Positions 1 through 15,384 of a stretch of DNA of 64,000 bases are shown here, one piece after another. Below the pieces are notes generated by a model that saw nothing but the letters and a program-made list of their open reading frames with translations, ran no database searches and had not been told where the DNA came from. The position numbers were made by a program, and so were the translations under genes. Numbering within the stretch: position 1 is the first letter of the stretch; each line of letters opens with the position of its first letter. Source of the DNA: Tyto alba (taxonomy: Eukaryota; Chordata; Aves; Strigiformes; Tytonidae). The stretch spans positions 3,658,001 to 3,722,000 of the forward strand of contig NW_024881322.1 in assembly GCF_018691265.1 (NCBI RefSeq), given 5' to 3'.

Positions 1-1199
1 TGAATGAAATTGAAATGTACCCCTTCAAGTCTGGAGGAAGCTGAGTCAGAGTTATTACATTCACTTTTTGTAAATCCATTTCCCTATTTAATCCACATTT
101 TCATAGGGAAACATTTTTAAAGCATTTTAAAGCTTTTAAAGTTTTAGGCCTAAGCTACCCATTCTACAACAAATTCTGCAACATCCATTAAGAGACTGCC
201 TTGAGGTAGAGACTGTCCTTATAACAAATCCTAGATGCACGCTTCAGAATCTTTGTTCCCCATCGCAAGCCAAAGCTGCCTCAGATCTGGGTTAGGTTGT
301 ACATCTCTGCACAGAATCACAAGCCAGTTTTCAGCAACACACGGTTAATGAAAGCTAAAGTTCCTGCAAGCTGACCAGGCTGCTTTCTGCACCTCGTCCA
401 CAAATACATAGGACAACCCTGTGTGGCTGGTTCAACATGCCAAATACAAGGATGTTAAAAAGCCAAATAATTGTTATCTGAACCTCAGTGCACGTGCTGA
501 GTTCAGTGCAAACATCCATTTTGCTCTGCCTCCCCACACAAAAGCCGGGAAAGTGGATTCCAAAGTTCAAGCACTGTTACTACAGAGGAAATGCTGGAAT
601 GAAACCCAGAGTCTCACTCTAGCAATGTTTCCACAAAATTGAAAGGACCAAGTTCTTGGACACCTCTGTCACACCAGTAACATGCAAACTAGGCTGCACC
701 TCCTAAGCTTACGTATTTATTTTGTCCTTATTCCATTACTTTCTAAAACATCACAATGAACAACAAAATAGAGCTCCTACATCTACAGCCATTCACTGCC
801 ATATAAGCCTATTAAAAACGAAAATGCCTAATATAAGTTCTTGAACAGATAAAAGTAGCAGTAACTATTATTAAAACAAGGGGTAACATGAATTCTTACA
901 AGAGCTATTTCTGCTGCTGCTATTTGTTTCTCCTCTGTTCCCAGCAGTTCATTATAATACACATTATCCAGGGTGGGGGGTGGTAAAGGGACTGCTAACC
1001 AAAAGCTAGCACCTCAGAACAACCAGACACACACACAGGTTGTGATGTAAATGCATAAGAACATGTTGATGTTTTAAAACAGTCTCCTATTGTGTGTAAC
1101 GAGATACCATCACAAGGGCAAATCCATTTCAACTATAGCTGAATTTTATGAACGGGATCAAGTCTCATTGCTCTTCCCCCACAAGCTGATTAACTGTTT

Positions 1200-1216
1200 A
1201 AAAAAAAAAAAAAAAA
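1200..1216 (+). repeat. A17 homopolymer in intron 1
   Basis: Seventeen A followed by A/C-rich sequence to about 1245. Confidence 0.85.
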
Positions 1217-2869
1217 CAAACCAAACAAAAAACACACACACAGAACCACCACCCCATAAGTTTATAACAGCATTCTTGACTGGCACAGATCATCAGTGAT
1301 CCAGCCTTCATCCTGCACTTAAAATATCAGAAAATTCCCCCCAACATAGGAACTACACTGTCCTCCATCTGCCCCACATAATTAGTCTTTCCTTGACAGT
1401 CACCATCTTTTACACCACAATCCCAACAAAACATCAAGCACTGCTCAGACCCAAAATCAGTTTTTAATGCTGTCCCTTTTAATGCAAGTACAAAAGCCCA
1501 GTCTGCTGTCAGTGCGGTCATTTTTATGGAGTTGCAAACCTCTAAATTCTACCCAGAGCAACTGTCCTCTTTCAAACTTTTCCCAATGGCTGTCTCAACG
1601 CAAGAGCCCATAAAAAAAAAAAAGTTTATTTCATCAAACTGGAAGTTGTACAAGGGCAAACAGTCCTGTGAACACCACCATATTTATCTCGTTAGACTTT
1701 TCAAGTGCTTTGGGTTTTGACCATTTCAGGGAGGGAAGAAAAGAGAAGGCATTTAACAGCCCTAGCCATGATTGATTTAAAAACAGTTTAGGGAAATAGG
1801 CAGAAGCAAGTGCAGGGCTTCCTTTCAGATCTGAAAAGAAACATATCTTGTTGTTGGCCCTCCGGTCACATTCTGTGCTGTTTTTCCTTAGGACCATCTA
1901 AACAAGACAGATGTAGCCAGTATCCAGGCAGCAGCTGAAGCCTGAGCACTAGAAAGGCACTCTGGGGTGGGGGATGGAAGGGAAAAGAGGGAGAAGAGAA
2001 GGAGGAAGCCATTTGGCTATAAAAAGGATCTTTCTTTCCTGTTGAAATGCAATGGTAAAGAGTGTCAAAATGGCTTAAGGGTGGGGAGGTCAAACATGTT
2101 TTGAGATGTTAAAAACTCTTAAGCTTTGCCAAAAAGACTGAAAAAAAAAATCTTTAGGTAGATTTTTGTTCTTCCATTCAAAATACTTAGCCATCCTAAT
2201 GACTGCAAGCAATTCTGAAATTTCCATCATCTGTTCACTTTTATCACAAATTAGCCAGAACTATTCAGTTAGTGTTTTATCCTAATTGGTCTGCCGCTAC
2301 AAAAACACTTCTGAAAATGACTGTTTTCCAAGTAATTTTCAGATACACGATATTTGCCCATCCTTCCTCCCTCCAGCATGCCTCCATTTTAAAAGTCAGT
2401 CACTACTGCTTAAGCAGTATGACTGGCTCTGCAATAATAAGGATGCTGGAAAACAGACACTAAATAGCAGTTTTATTAATGACGCAGCATCAGCACTATA
2501 CATCTTTAATCTGTATGCCATCAAAACTAAATACAATAGAGGTTTTTTGCTGCTAAACAAAATTATTCTAGTAACCTCTGGGACTGTCATATTACTTGCC
2601 ACTTAAATCCACAAATGTAATTTCAGAGCACTTCTAAACCTTATGATTCACAACGCTAGATAACTAATGGTGCTTACAAAAAGTCAAGATACAAGAAAAG
2701 GCTTAGTAAAGCTTGTCTGTTCTTTTTCCACCCTTTATTTCCTCACTCAAAAAATCTGCAAAAATTACGCATATAGCTTGCAGAGCTTATTTGCTATGGC
2801 TACAGTAGGTCTTTAAGCAATTCCACCTTATTTTCTAGTTTGTACTGCAGTAAGACAAGAGTGCGGGTC

Positions 2870-2892
2870 TTTTTTTTTTTTTTTTTTTTTTA
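2870..2892 (+). repeat. T23 homopolymer in intron 1
   Basis: Run of 23 T; on the TRIM71 strand it is A23. No retroposon body was recognised next to it. Confidence 0.9.
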
Positions 2893-5800
2893 ACTCAGGA
2901 TAAAGCATTTAGTGATATGAAATAACAGCCACTGGAGCCCAGACTGGCACCGCAGGCACCCCGCAACCCCTGCCCCCTCACATACTGATGAGGAAGCCAG
3001 GCTCATCCTTGCTCTCTCTTGAGCCAGCCATGCAGGTTCTGCTCTATAAAGCTGAACAGCTCCCACAAGAGACTCCAAACCACCATCCCAGAAATTCAGA
3101 CTTAAAAGTTCACTCACAGGAAATTGGATTTACACCTGCCTCATCTTTGAGAGGTGCATACAATAGGGATACAACAGAGCCAAGTAACTTTTCCCACCAT
3201 GACCTCCCACCCCCGCACTTGAAAGGGCTGGGGTAAGGGGTGTAAGAAGGAGACTGACTACCTTTAGCAAAGGGTTTTGAGCTGTAACTTCTGAACAGAT
3301 GCTGGAAACCCAGATCCTCTATCCCCACCATGAAGCTCAAGTTACACATGAAGAAATTAATTCCATTTGCCAATATAGAAGTCAGGATGTTGTTAGTATC
3401 CTGACAATCCCACTCAACCCCTGAAGTCCTCTCATGTTCTGTAAGCACCTTGTCTCTGTCTCAAGTTTCTGCATTCCACTAAAACTTGCTGCTTGGGGTG
3501 GGGATTGCACTAACTGGTATTACAGCCCTTTGGGATACGGGTGTTACTGCACTGCACCAGAGCTGTTCTACAGGAAAAGTCCTCCCAGAAGCAGCAAGTC
3601 AGACTTCTCTCTCACTCGGGCAGGTTTTAAGCAGGAAGTCTTCCCAGCACCCTGTTGGATTGGCTTGTTGGAGTAAGATCCAGCATGAGGAGTGTTCCTC
3701 AAGGTTGGTTTTGTATTTGACAGGTTGAGCCGAAGAAGCTACTCTTCTCTGTGCACTCTCAGTAATAATGTTCACTGTGCAAGCAGACAAACGCTTGGCT
3801 ACCACAACACTGGGTGTTTACAGGAAAGACAAGGCTGCTTACTGCAAGGAAATGAATTTGGGTAGATGCATAGCTTCCCTCTCAAGAGGGAAGTCTTCAG
3901 AAATTAAGGGTTATTATAACCCTACAAAATATCGGCAGTACCGAAGATGCAATATTTTAAGCAGCTCCTCAAGCCAGCTTCACTGAAACTGCTATGAGAA
4001 ACATGGTCAGAATCGAATAGAACCCTCTTTCCCCAACTCTGCAGGATTCAGTATTTGATCAACATTGTTTATTTGAATTTGGTCAAAACTAAGACCAGTA
4101 GGAAACTATTTTGTCAATTCCTTTTTAGGGCATAAAGGTTCAATACCCTTGTGCCAGGCATTCCTTTCAGATGCCAGAACTGCTGCCAAATTGTCTGGTC
4201 AGCTAATCTAGCAAGGACAGGAGCCCATCTTAGCCCAGTATATTTTTAAGGTAGGTATACACAGAGATGGGTCAGAAAGCTGAGAGTCACTGAACCAAGT
4301 AGTACCCCCCTCCTTCCTTTTGTTCCAGAGTAGAATCAGTAAGTGATTAAGACTTCCATACAAAATCTCAAGTCTACAGTATGCGATATTAAGACTTTCA
4401 CCATGCAACCACCTGTTTATTCAGAAACACGGCTTCAGAAAACATCACGAGAAACCAGAAAGAGTATTTTTAAAAAGGTCAGGACAATGAATAGCCAAGA
4501 GGTGGCAGTGTTTCTATCTGGTAAACAAGAAAAATACTAGTTGTTTATAGCATTCTGGTAAGGTAGGAAGTCCAGTGGCATCAAACAGTAAAATCTGTGC
4601 CTCTTATGGAAGATCAAACTGCTCCTCTCCCCCTTTCAGCTCCAGCCCCGTTAAACTGAATAGCCTCTTCAGGTGCTACAGACAGTGCCTGGTTGAAGCA
4701 ATTGCTTTAAGTAGCAGTAGTAGTATACTACTACAAACCTCCAGATTAATAGTAGTTGGATGCTTCTAGACAAGAAGGTGGCAATATTCAGTGGTTTAGT
4801 AGGATCCAGTAAATGAAAGCATTATAAAAGAATGTCTATGCATTTTTTTTTAACTTGACAAAGAATTCTTAGCTTTAGAATAAAGATTTTAGCTTTTTTG
4901 TAAATCTAAGTCAAATTGAAAAAGAAAGAGTAACTGTATAAATCAGTACTTAAATTTCACTTGGCATTTAAGCTAGCCTAAGGAAATCCCAAGACTGCCT
5001 CACCTCTGAATTTTTAACATGGTTATTGAACACTGGAAGATGAAGTTTCAGTTCACATGTTCAGTGCAAAGGTCACAAGCTCTGCAAGACCATGATCAGA
5101 AACATTCCAGGGCAGTGTTGCTTAATTCATGGCAACAGCTTTATTTAACAAAAGCACTCAAGGAATGGTTTCCCTCCGTAACTCCATATGGGATCAAACA
5201 TGAAACAAGTCAGCTTACTCCAAGAAGTGGCTTCTTTGACCACATGAGAGCTGGGTGTTTTGAGAATTTGTTTGGCTGGTTTTGTTTCTTCTTGTTTGTT
5301 TCAACTTTGATTTATAAAAGATCTTTCATTCTAAAAGCACTTCTACCTAGTTGTAGAGGGAAAAGAGCCGTGGAACACATATTTAGCAGGAATGCCTCCC
5401 CTGCTTGGAGAAAAACAGATACATGAAATGGGGAAAAACAACCCACACACCACGATATTCTGACTCTCACTGATTTAGAGGAGTATCTTTCAACAACAGC
5501 CATTTGCTCCTAGAGAACTGCTGGCAGCAGTTTGCCTGGGTCAGACAGGGGTCTCTGAAGAGGAGTTTGCTTTCTTAAATCACAAGTATAGTATTTTTTA
5601 TCTTGTCACATCATGCTGCTCGAAGACATGTGCTACTTCATTAGAATATGTGCATCTAAAACAAGTTACTAGGTTTACAGCTGCAGAAATCACCTTGGAT
5701 TATTTACCCTCTACTTTCCTCCTCAGGGCAAGGGACTATACTGCTATTTGTCAAAGCATCACTACCACAGGAGCCAAATGGAAAGCTGCCAATCTGTTTC

Positions 5801-8800
5801 CAAAAGGAGAATCCACTAATGCAGGTGGCAACTTTTTTTTTTAACACAATAGGAAAATTCCTACCACTAAGCTTTGTAGTAAAATCATATACCACAACAT
5901 AGAATGATGTAATTCTTCTCAAAACAAGGAATAAACCAAATTCTGTCAGTTGCCCAAGAACAGACAACTAGAATAGAGTTATAATAAGAATATACTCATT
6001 ATTATGAGTAGTCAGATTTACATTCCAAGGTAACAAAGCCATAGACAAATTAATTAGAATTCTGCAAGAAGGTAACACTGAACTTTCATATGTGGAGGAA
6101 TACTTGGAAAAGTAAACAGTATTTCCAAGACAGCATACCAATTCAGTGAGTCTCCTACCTGCTGATAGCATATTTGGATAGCACATAGTAATCTCATCTG
6201 GGAGGTATCATTATTCTATTTTTTATTTTGGTGTTTGTTTTAATATGCAACACTTCCTCTTCTCAATCTATCCCCTAGCTTATGAAAAGTGTTTCCTTTT
6301 ACGTTTCCTCCTTGGATGACATTAAAATGAATTTAAACTTCAAACAATAAAAGCATTGATGAAAACTCTGTCTTCTCTTCTAGCCATGATGATATTAAGT
6401 TTCACACATTATATGGTCTTTTCAGTCGAGTCTTTTTTTTTCTGTTGCTCATATTAGGACACTGATGTTAAAGAGTATAAGACAGGACAGCTTCAGGGCT
6501 TCCCCGTAATAATTTTATATCTAAATTAAAATGGAAGGACACCTTGTGGATTAGTTACTTTAGAGCTATATACTATACAGTTTTCCATATTTTTTCTGAA
6601 ACAGCTATATTGAATATTGGTGAAAACAATACAGCAGTTCTGACAGGATACTGGTTCAATACATTATTGCTAGATTGATTAACTGCCAAGATTTATCTTT
6701 CGTTTAGGAAAAAAATAAGTCAGTCTTATGCTAGCCAAACCTTCATAAATACTATATAAAAATTATGTTTATGTAGTTATACTGGCAATATATAACGAAG
6801 ACAAATGAATAGCAACAGAAAAAGGAGCTGAGGGGAATGAACACGTGCTCCATGTTTAGACAGTGACTTGCACTAGCAAAAAAAAGAAGACAAATTAGAA
6901 GTGAGATGTTTAGTCACAAAAATGGTTTACAATGAAAAGTGGAACTATGGCTTTAACCAAAAATTCATTCAAAGCATCCCAAGTTATTTAACTCCCTTCC
7001 AAAGTTTGGGATCTTAGATGTAAAGCAGAGCTGGGGAAGGAGAAGAGATTAACAGGTTTGGACAAGAGAAAGGGAACCAGTACTTTTCCTCCTTCCTCCC
7101 TACAGCACCTTCAGCTGCAGGGTTTTGCTACCTCCGTTGTCCAGTGATTTCAGCCAGCCTGGCACAGGCTTCCTTCCTTAGATCTGAGCCATTCACCCTG
7201 CTACTCGTTGTTAATCAATGTGATACAGAACACAGACTGTCTGAAGGAGGCTGAAGCAGCAAGGAAATGCACATTTAGATGGCAAGGCATACCTGTGCCA
7301 AGGCTAGCGAGGCAACCAGCTGGGTTTTGTGCAAGCCACCTTGCTTTTCCTACATAGAAAATGCTCACTTCCCTCCCCACCTCCCCAGTAATAAATGCAA
7401 CTTTCTGGGCCTGGACCCTACGCCATTGAGGGGTTTCATCAGCTTGAGCTCCTTAACAGCCCTGTTCTTTGCTGAATGGCACAGGCTAGCATTAAGAATA
7501 GGTTTCAGAAGTGACATCATATACAGAATGAAAATGCTAACCTTGAATTGTACCTACAAGGATGTTACTGGAAAGGCATGACTGCTCTGTAAGAAACTGG
7601 TTGCCAAATGAGATGGCTGAGTAACTCCTCCACCAAGTTTTTGTGGCTAGATGAGCAAATGGCAAACCAATTAAAATAAAGTAGTGAGTAGTTTAACACC
7701 CTAAATGACTAACTATAAAAATAATGGTCCTTTCTGTAGATAAAATTCAATTGCTTGCAGCATCTAAGGACAGAGATATGAAAATGAAACTATTAACTGA
7801 AAGAATGGTTCAAGGTGATTTTTTTGTTCCCGTTTGTAAAGGTAAGCTTTGTGTTAACACCTACACTTTTAAATTAAGGTTCTCCCATTTCTACTCTTAA
7901 TGTAGGAAGTTTTGGGGCACTGTTGCCAAGAGACCAAGATAGAACACTAGTAAATACTGTCAGTAATCACGTACTACTTTAACTCACTTCACTGACTCAC
8001 AAGACATAGGAAAAGTAATGAAAGAACTGACGAGGAAGCATCCAGGTGAAAGAAGAACCTTTGGATCTAATCCAAGCCTGAGTGTATGGTTTGCCACTAC
8101 AAGCTTAAGTGGCCAGCCAGAGAACCCAACTACTCTAGTCTTTGCAAAGACATGCTGACCTTACCTATATGCAGTCAATGCAAAGTCTCACGCAAGGGGA
8201 AATGCATGTACACACTATGTTAATTTTAATTGCAGTGCTTCAGAACTTCCAGCAGAATCTCTCTAGTAGTTCTCTGGAAGGCCTGTCTTCCTAGATCATA
8301 AAGAAATTTTAATTGTAACTAGCAGCATTACATGCAATCAAAGCATACAACTGCTCCCTGAAAATATTATTTCAGCCGTAAGGCACTCAGAATGAAAGCC
8401 CCCACACCTTCAGGCTCACTTGAACATTGCCTTAAGAGGATTTCCACTTGTCTTTGGTACAAAGAAGTTAGGCTGGCTTCACACAGCTGCTACTCTTTAG
8501 AGAGTAACAGTTCAGAATGAGAGGTACTGACAAGATGCAAAGATGGGATAGCATCACATTTATCAGAAAGGCAGTAACATGAAGATAAAATCACATTTCT
8601 TTTAACAACTCACAATTGTCTAAAACTGATCCCCATTAAGTCTATCAAATTTGTATGCATTTGTAGGCCATCTGTCATTGGGAAGAGCAGCACAAGGTTC
8701 GGAGCAGACAGCCCTCCAGCAGCATGTCAGCTGTGTCAAGGAAGTCAGCTCAAGACCCTCCAGGGTTGCTTCCACTCATACCTCCTTAGACTGCCCACTA

Positions 8801-11800
8801 ACCTCCTCACAGGGAGCTGTGCTTCAGCAACAGAAAGCTCATGGGTCATACGTTAGTCATCTCTGCTCTAGTAAGAGGGTCAGAGTTGTTGGAAAAAAAT
8901 AAGTAATGCTAGAAGAGAGCAAGAGCTACCATGAAACAGTACCATAAATTTAAATACATGTTGTCTACAACAGAGAAAGCAGATGACACCTTCACTCTAA
9001 GAAAGAAGATGCCTTTACCTTTTGGGACGCTGTCAACAGCCACCATTTAGAACCCTAATCTAATTCCCAATTCTAATCTTATCAATGCTTCCATGATACG
9101 GGGTGTGGTAGTGGGGAGAATTATTCCATCCACCCCCTCACAATTGTATTTAGTACAAAAGGGGAACAACAAGAAGAGTATTACATCTTCCACCCATTAC
9201 TGTTTTAAGTACAAGAGCAGCTCTGGGAAGACTGGGACCTCAGTGTTCCAGTAATTCTTTTGTACTTCATCCCCTCCAATTCCCTAATGCTTTGTTGTTG
9301 TTAGTTTGGTTGTTATTTCTTTCAGGGTAGAATCCGCTCCAGACCACTGCCTGACACTTCCAGTTCTGAATTATTTTTTATTTTTGTTTTCAGTTTTTCA
9401 TAAACTGTCCCTCCTCTCTTCCCAAAATATTTGCCCGTCCATTTAAAAGCCTTTAACAGAAGTTGAGGCCAAATGCATTGTGTTGGGACACCATTGCAAC
9501 ATTAGAACTGCTTCTACAGTAACTAGAGCGGGGGGAAAGTTGTATTTGCCATTTGTTCAGTCAATTCAATATGATACAATAGATAATTTAGTTATCTGCA
9601 CAATAGTTTCTGCAACTTGCAAGCACTTCAGTGGGAGAATCACAATTTTCAATTTCCCCTACAAATAACCATTGTTCTCTGAAGGGAGATGGTTCTCACA
9701 ACTTCAGTTGGCTTGCTTATCAGTCATCAATTAAAGAAAATCTGGTTTCCAGTTTGCTCCTCTAGCCACAAAAACTGTGTTTAGGACACACTCAGCCAGC
9801 TCATTTGGCAACCAGTTTCTTACAGAGAAGTCATGCCTTTCTCAAGTAACATCCTTGTATGGATCAAGTATTCTTGAAATTTGAGTGACTTTGTCTAGCA
9901 GCCTGCAGACCCCCTTCACGCTCCAACTTCAATGTATTAAATCTCCAGTGCCTTTGGGCACACCATATATAGCAGTGGGGGCGGGGTGTGCTGCAGGGGG
10001 GTGAAATTTAACTCTTTACCAGCATTGCTTCAAAAGGAAAAAAAAAAGGAGGCTCTGAGGCATGATGATTCTTTCCATTCCCTACCAAGTTTTTCCTCAA
10101 AGTAACAGCGCCGCTCTGCCTCACGTGCACTTACTAAACCATTTTAGAACTATATAGTTGACTTCCAAGCCACAGAAAGACACAGCAACAGCAAGCCCCT
10201 AAAAGCTACCCGATCCTTATCTCTTGCACCCTCCATCACCTGACATGGCATTACCCAAGGTCACAGAAGATCAGGAACAGTAACCTTGTCAGGAGACAGG
10301 GACCAGTACCAACTAGCTCACCAGCGATTCACAGACCGTGCTACGGACCCTCACAGAGCACCGCAGCACTCTCCAGCCCCTTGATGCAGCACTAGGTTGG
10401 ATTACGAAGCTTAAAGGCAACCATAATGCAGACAGCTTTCAAGATTTGCTTGCACCAAAGGTTTAAGGCTAGGGATTTTCATATCATACGCTTAACTGTC
10501 TGACAGCGTGAATGGCGTGAGTAGTAAGAACCACTGAAGTGAAGGGGGGGAGGGAAAAGGGGAGGATTTGGAGTTTGATAGCTGACATTTTCCCCTAAAT
10601 AATAGTTTGCCCTTTGTTAACCAAGAGCAGCGGAACAAAAGGTGGTATAAAATTTGTCTTCTAGCATATGCCTGCCACTCTGGACAGCAAGTAGCTAAGC
10701 ATGCAAACAGAATCCACAAAACCCAAGACAACATGGGACAGGGGGAAAATACAGTGACAAATTCTAATGTTATCATGCAATAATCCCACTGAAATTTGAT
10801 TTCTGAATCTCGGGTCCCTGCCAGCCCTTTAATCCAGCCCAACACAGCATTTGGTAGTTCTGTACATTTCAATACCTTAACTAGGGAAAGGTAATATTTA
10901 CAGTAGATGGTAGTTTATAACATTGGCTATGTATGGGATGGGCATGTAATACAAGCAAACAACTGAAAAAGATACGGTTTAGCAAACGTGACAAAATACC
11001 TTTAAATATTTTGGATATGCATGGAGACCAACATTAAAGGGAAAATGATGCAACACAAGTTTAGTCATTATCTTTCACTCATTAAAGGACCCTTCTTCCC
11101 CCAAAGCACTGAGATCCAAGGGCAGGCAGTTGTTATTGTGCCAGTCCTGGAAAGTAAGGGTACTGAGCAGCCTTGGTGATTACTTGTGTGATCTTCGTAA
11201 AGATTATACCATAGTCACAAACATGAGTAAAACATAACTACAGTGGTAACAGGACAACAGCAGCCTTTGGTTGGATTAAGCTGTCCACTTCAGAAACAAG
11301 TTTAAGATATTTCAAATTTTCTTGTTTAGTAAAGACCATTTCCACTATAGCAATTAAGATATTAAATTCTGAAGAGTGACTTGCACCCATTGTTATTGAA
11401 ACAAGTTTAGAGATTGCCTCAAGTTGCCTATGGCTGGAAGGCAAGCCATTTTCTCCAAATCAGCACCAGTGCAGAGGCATAAAGCACAAAGCATGCAGCA
11501 CCATAAAACAATAAGCTTCTCACTTCAAGTTTCCTGTTCAAGTGCTAGTCACTTCAAAAATATTTCACCTACATATGTAGGAAAACTGCTGACCAGGCAT
11601 CATCCTATCCAACAAGCTCACTATCTGAGGTTTTAGAAATGCATGTTACACGCACAAGTGAAATAATGGGAATGGAGCTCTTAGTTACATGTTCAGCTGT
11701 AAGAAACAAATTAATTCTTGAAGGAGATGTCAGTATTACACACACATCCAATCCAAGAGGCAGCACAGAACATTTGTGAGCCTCATCTGTTGGTACTGAG

Positions 11801-13203
11801 TTTTATTACTTTTCATACTAAACAGCTAGAGCGTTCAAAGCTGGGTCAGCATTTTTAGTTCTTAAATTAGATTATTAGCTACAGGCTCCATAATTGAAAA
11901 TTTTGTTCTTTAATGGAGGGTTGGTGAAGAAAGAAGTAGCTTAGAATCAAAAAACCTTTATGAAAGAAGTACTCCTCCTGTATTAGCCACATACAATTTC
12001 TCTTTAAGATGGGAAGAGGAAGAGAGAAAGTGGTCCAAAGCAATATTGCATAGTAAAGAAGCTTCTGACCTGAAGTTAGAAAACAGTTAGCAGATAGCAT
12101 TGCTCCAATTCTTTAACATGGTTTGCTTCTGTTCCTGTGACTTTCAAATTGATTTGGATGCACAAGCATAATCTGTTATATAAGAGGACCAAACCCATCC
12201 CACCCACATAGCCCTTCAACATGCACAGCCAGGGAGAAGTAGCAGACAACCCATGGAAGGAGCTGCAGCTGAACCCATGACAGGAACAGCTAAAACAAGG
12301 ACATATGCCTAATGTATTTTAGGATCAGGGACATCCATTCATTACATTAACCAATACTTGCATTGCCAAGCAGTAGTCCCGTTCCCATCCAGTATTTCTA
12401 CACTTTTAATTAAGACTTAGAATGATAGCATAAAGGCATTACTAAAAATTATGTACTACATAATTATGATCCAAGATTTGTAACTGCTCTATTGAAAGTG
12501 CATTACAGCTAAAGACAATAAACCCCTTCTGTGAAATCTTATCAGTGGTAACATTACTCTTGCATTCGGTGCATTGTTCATACAACTTAATATCTGTGTG
12601 CTCTCAACACATCATGATTCTTTGTCTGATGGAAAGACACCAACAACTTTGCAGGAAGGAAGGGAGTATGGGAGGAAAACTAGGAAGAAACAGGGTCAAG
12701 ACAGTATTGAAAGAGGAATGATACCTTTTTAACTTTAAAACAGAGGAACTAGGTAGTTTTCCTCTAAGGAAGCATGGTCTAGCAAGCATGTTTACATGCT
12801 CTGAAGAGTTAGCTGAAAGGAGAAACTCCTACACTTGATGCAAGATTTCATCACTAAATTGAAGCAAAAATTCAGTCAGATCCTCTCTCCAAATTATGAA
12901 ATACATCAAGACATCAGTTTTAGCAAAACTGAAGTTAAAGAAAATTAAGTTTGCAGCAGAGACTAATTTCACACCTATTTATTATCATATGTACATCCCC
13001 AGTCTTATTTTTTCAAGAGTTATTATAACCTCAGAGGTCTATGCTGCAGCCTGCATGTTTCTACTGTACTAATGCAGTTGGTTTTTCAAAGATGTTCTCA
13101 ATGTAAAAACAGTCCTGAGCAGACAAAGCATTTCTGTTTCTTCCAATTTTTACTCACTCTGAAGTCATGTTTAATTAGACCAGTAGTGTAATTATCAGAT
13201 TAT

Positions 13204-13278
13204 CACCACAAAATAAAATAAATAAAAAAACCCCACAACATACATACAAACAAAACAAAAAAAAACAAAACACACACA
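13204..13278 (+). repeat. A/C-rich low-complexity patch in intron 1
   Basis: Almost only A and C with a few T, including AAATAAA repeats and short CACACA runs. No precise unit. Confidence 0.85.
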
Positions 13279-15326
13279 AACTACTCACAACACTTTACTG
13301 TGTTCACCGTGAAATGTTGAGGGTATTTGAACATCAGTCACAGCAAAGCAGGGGAAAGGAAGGGAGGTTTTGGTTCTGTCCAGTAAAATACTGAAGCTGT
13401 TTAAGCCCAGCAAGTTTTTATTCTCTTACAAAAGAGAAGTAGTTAAATACTTTTACATACAGAGAATAGCTAGGAGCTAGAGGTATGCTGAGGAAAGGGC
13501 AGCTAAAAAGAGAGTAAGGCAGAGTAATCTAAGAGGTGAACTGTTTAGCACCAAACATTATTTGTAAGTAAAGAAGAAGTGTTAATTAAATTAGAGATTA
13601 TTAAAACCCTTCATCATTCTAAAGATGTTAAGTCCACATTACATAGACCACATATGAGCAAAATAACTCAGGGCAGTGAGTTCACCAAGGAAAAATAAAA
13701 ATGCAAGTGCCAGTAACTGAATCTGAAGTACTGCCTTCAGACTGGCCACCTGCATGTGTACTTGATATCAGAAGAGACACAGTAAGTACCATAAGTGAAG
13801 GATGCATCAGTATGAAGTATATCCAGTTTCTTAGATATATTGGAAGTATGAATTCCTCTAGCTTGTGCACATTCTCCTCCAAATTTGAAGCTATAGCAGC
13901 CACAACAGCAACACCACAATAAAGTATTACATGTTAAGATCAGTGCCTTTGAGATGCACTCCTAAAAGTTTTATTTTTTAAGTTAGGAGGTAAAAAAACT
14001 TTACCATTAGAAAAAGGAGCAGCAAGAGGCTGTATCACATACTGCAGTTTCATCTAAATAGCCCCTCAAGCAAGAGGTACAGAAGTGGGGACACAGACAT
14101 ATTCCCTTTGTGTTAGCCAACTGTTTCAGCGAGACGTGGGTGGACAGCATTACGAGCACCATGGTATAAAGCTCAGTGCCTGGCAGTTTTAGCAAGCCGT
14201 TGCACAAAAGGAACCATATCTAGCCTACCCTTCCTTCCCAGCCACGCTATTCCTCCTTTTCCCTCATACCAGTTCAATTTGGGCCAGATTCATCTGCAAT
14301 TCAAATAGACTCCTACCAATGCTAGAAGGAAAAAGGGAAAAAAGTTTTCCATCGTGTTAAGTAAGTTAAATTAGCTCACAGAGCATCTCTTGAGTGCACA
14401 CAACCAAGCCTAGCAAGAACAGAGAAGGAAGTGAGATCCCCTTCTTTGATTAGCCATGAAATGTTAAGACAGTTCGCTCCTTACTGTGAAACCAGAGATT
14501 TACCCTGCAGTAGAACAGCTTAGGTATAAATTCAATCAGCAAGTTTAGCCAAGGTACCAGCTAAGTAGCTTCCATTTTAGCTGACAGTTATAAATGCCTT
14601 CCCCTATATACATACACCAGCCTTCAAAACCTGCAATTTTTTTACCATCTGTAAGACAATAAGTTGGGTTTGGGTTTTTTTTGTAGTCTAAAATGACAGT
14701 AAATTCGGGAATATAAGCAACTCCAGAATTCAATATAGCAATCTAATTCTAGCCAGTCTTGTCCACATGCACAGATATCCCCATGAGCCATTTCAGCTCA
14801 CAGACCTGGCAAGAAACTTCTGAGTTTGTGAAATAATCTGATCAATGAAGAATCTGACCAAAGCCAGAACTGATGATGCAAGCAAAAGGAAGGAACAGTG
14901 TGACTAAGGACAAGGAGAGAAAGAACTTTTAAATCCTTTCTTGCAGTGTGGGGAGGGAAGAGCTGTTGTGTTAGAGTTTTGCCTTGTAGTCTGTGAACCA
15001 CTTCTAAAATGGAATCTGTAAAGCAATACGAGAACTAGGGGGGTCACAGACCATTAAGCTGACTGAATTTGGCAACTCCACACTTTCCCTAGAAAGCGTT
15101 AGAAGTCTGCTATTGAAGTGTTTTGACCATCCGCCACTGTTATCACCAAGTGATACTAAAGCATGTAGCAGCTGAGAGTTGGCATAAAGGAAACCCCGCA
15201 TTATTGAACTTGAAACTCGTGGCCTTTTCCACTTTCTGCAACAGCAAACCCATCTGAATCCAGGTAGTTTCTCTATACAAGCCAAGCATCCTACAGCTGT
15301 TCCAACATTTTCTAAGCATCTGCTTT

Positions 15327-15384
15327 GGTTTGCAGCCTATTATTGAGAATCCTATGGTTTGCAGCCTATTATTGAGAATCCTAT
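15327..15384 (+). repeat. Perfect 29-base tandem duplication in intron 1
   Basis: A 29-base unit starting GGTTTGCAGCC and ending GAATCCTAT occurs at 15327-15355 and again, identical, at 15356-15384. The identity suggests a recent event or an assembly artefact. Confidence 0.97.

Noticed and set aside
2870..2892. Poly-T as the tail of a processed pseudogene on the minus strand
   Set aside because: No gene-like body precedes the tail on that strand and no target-site duplication was seen.
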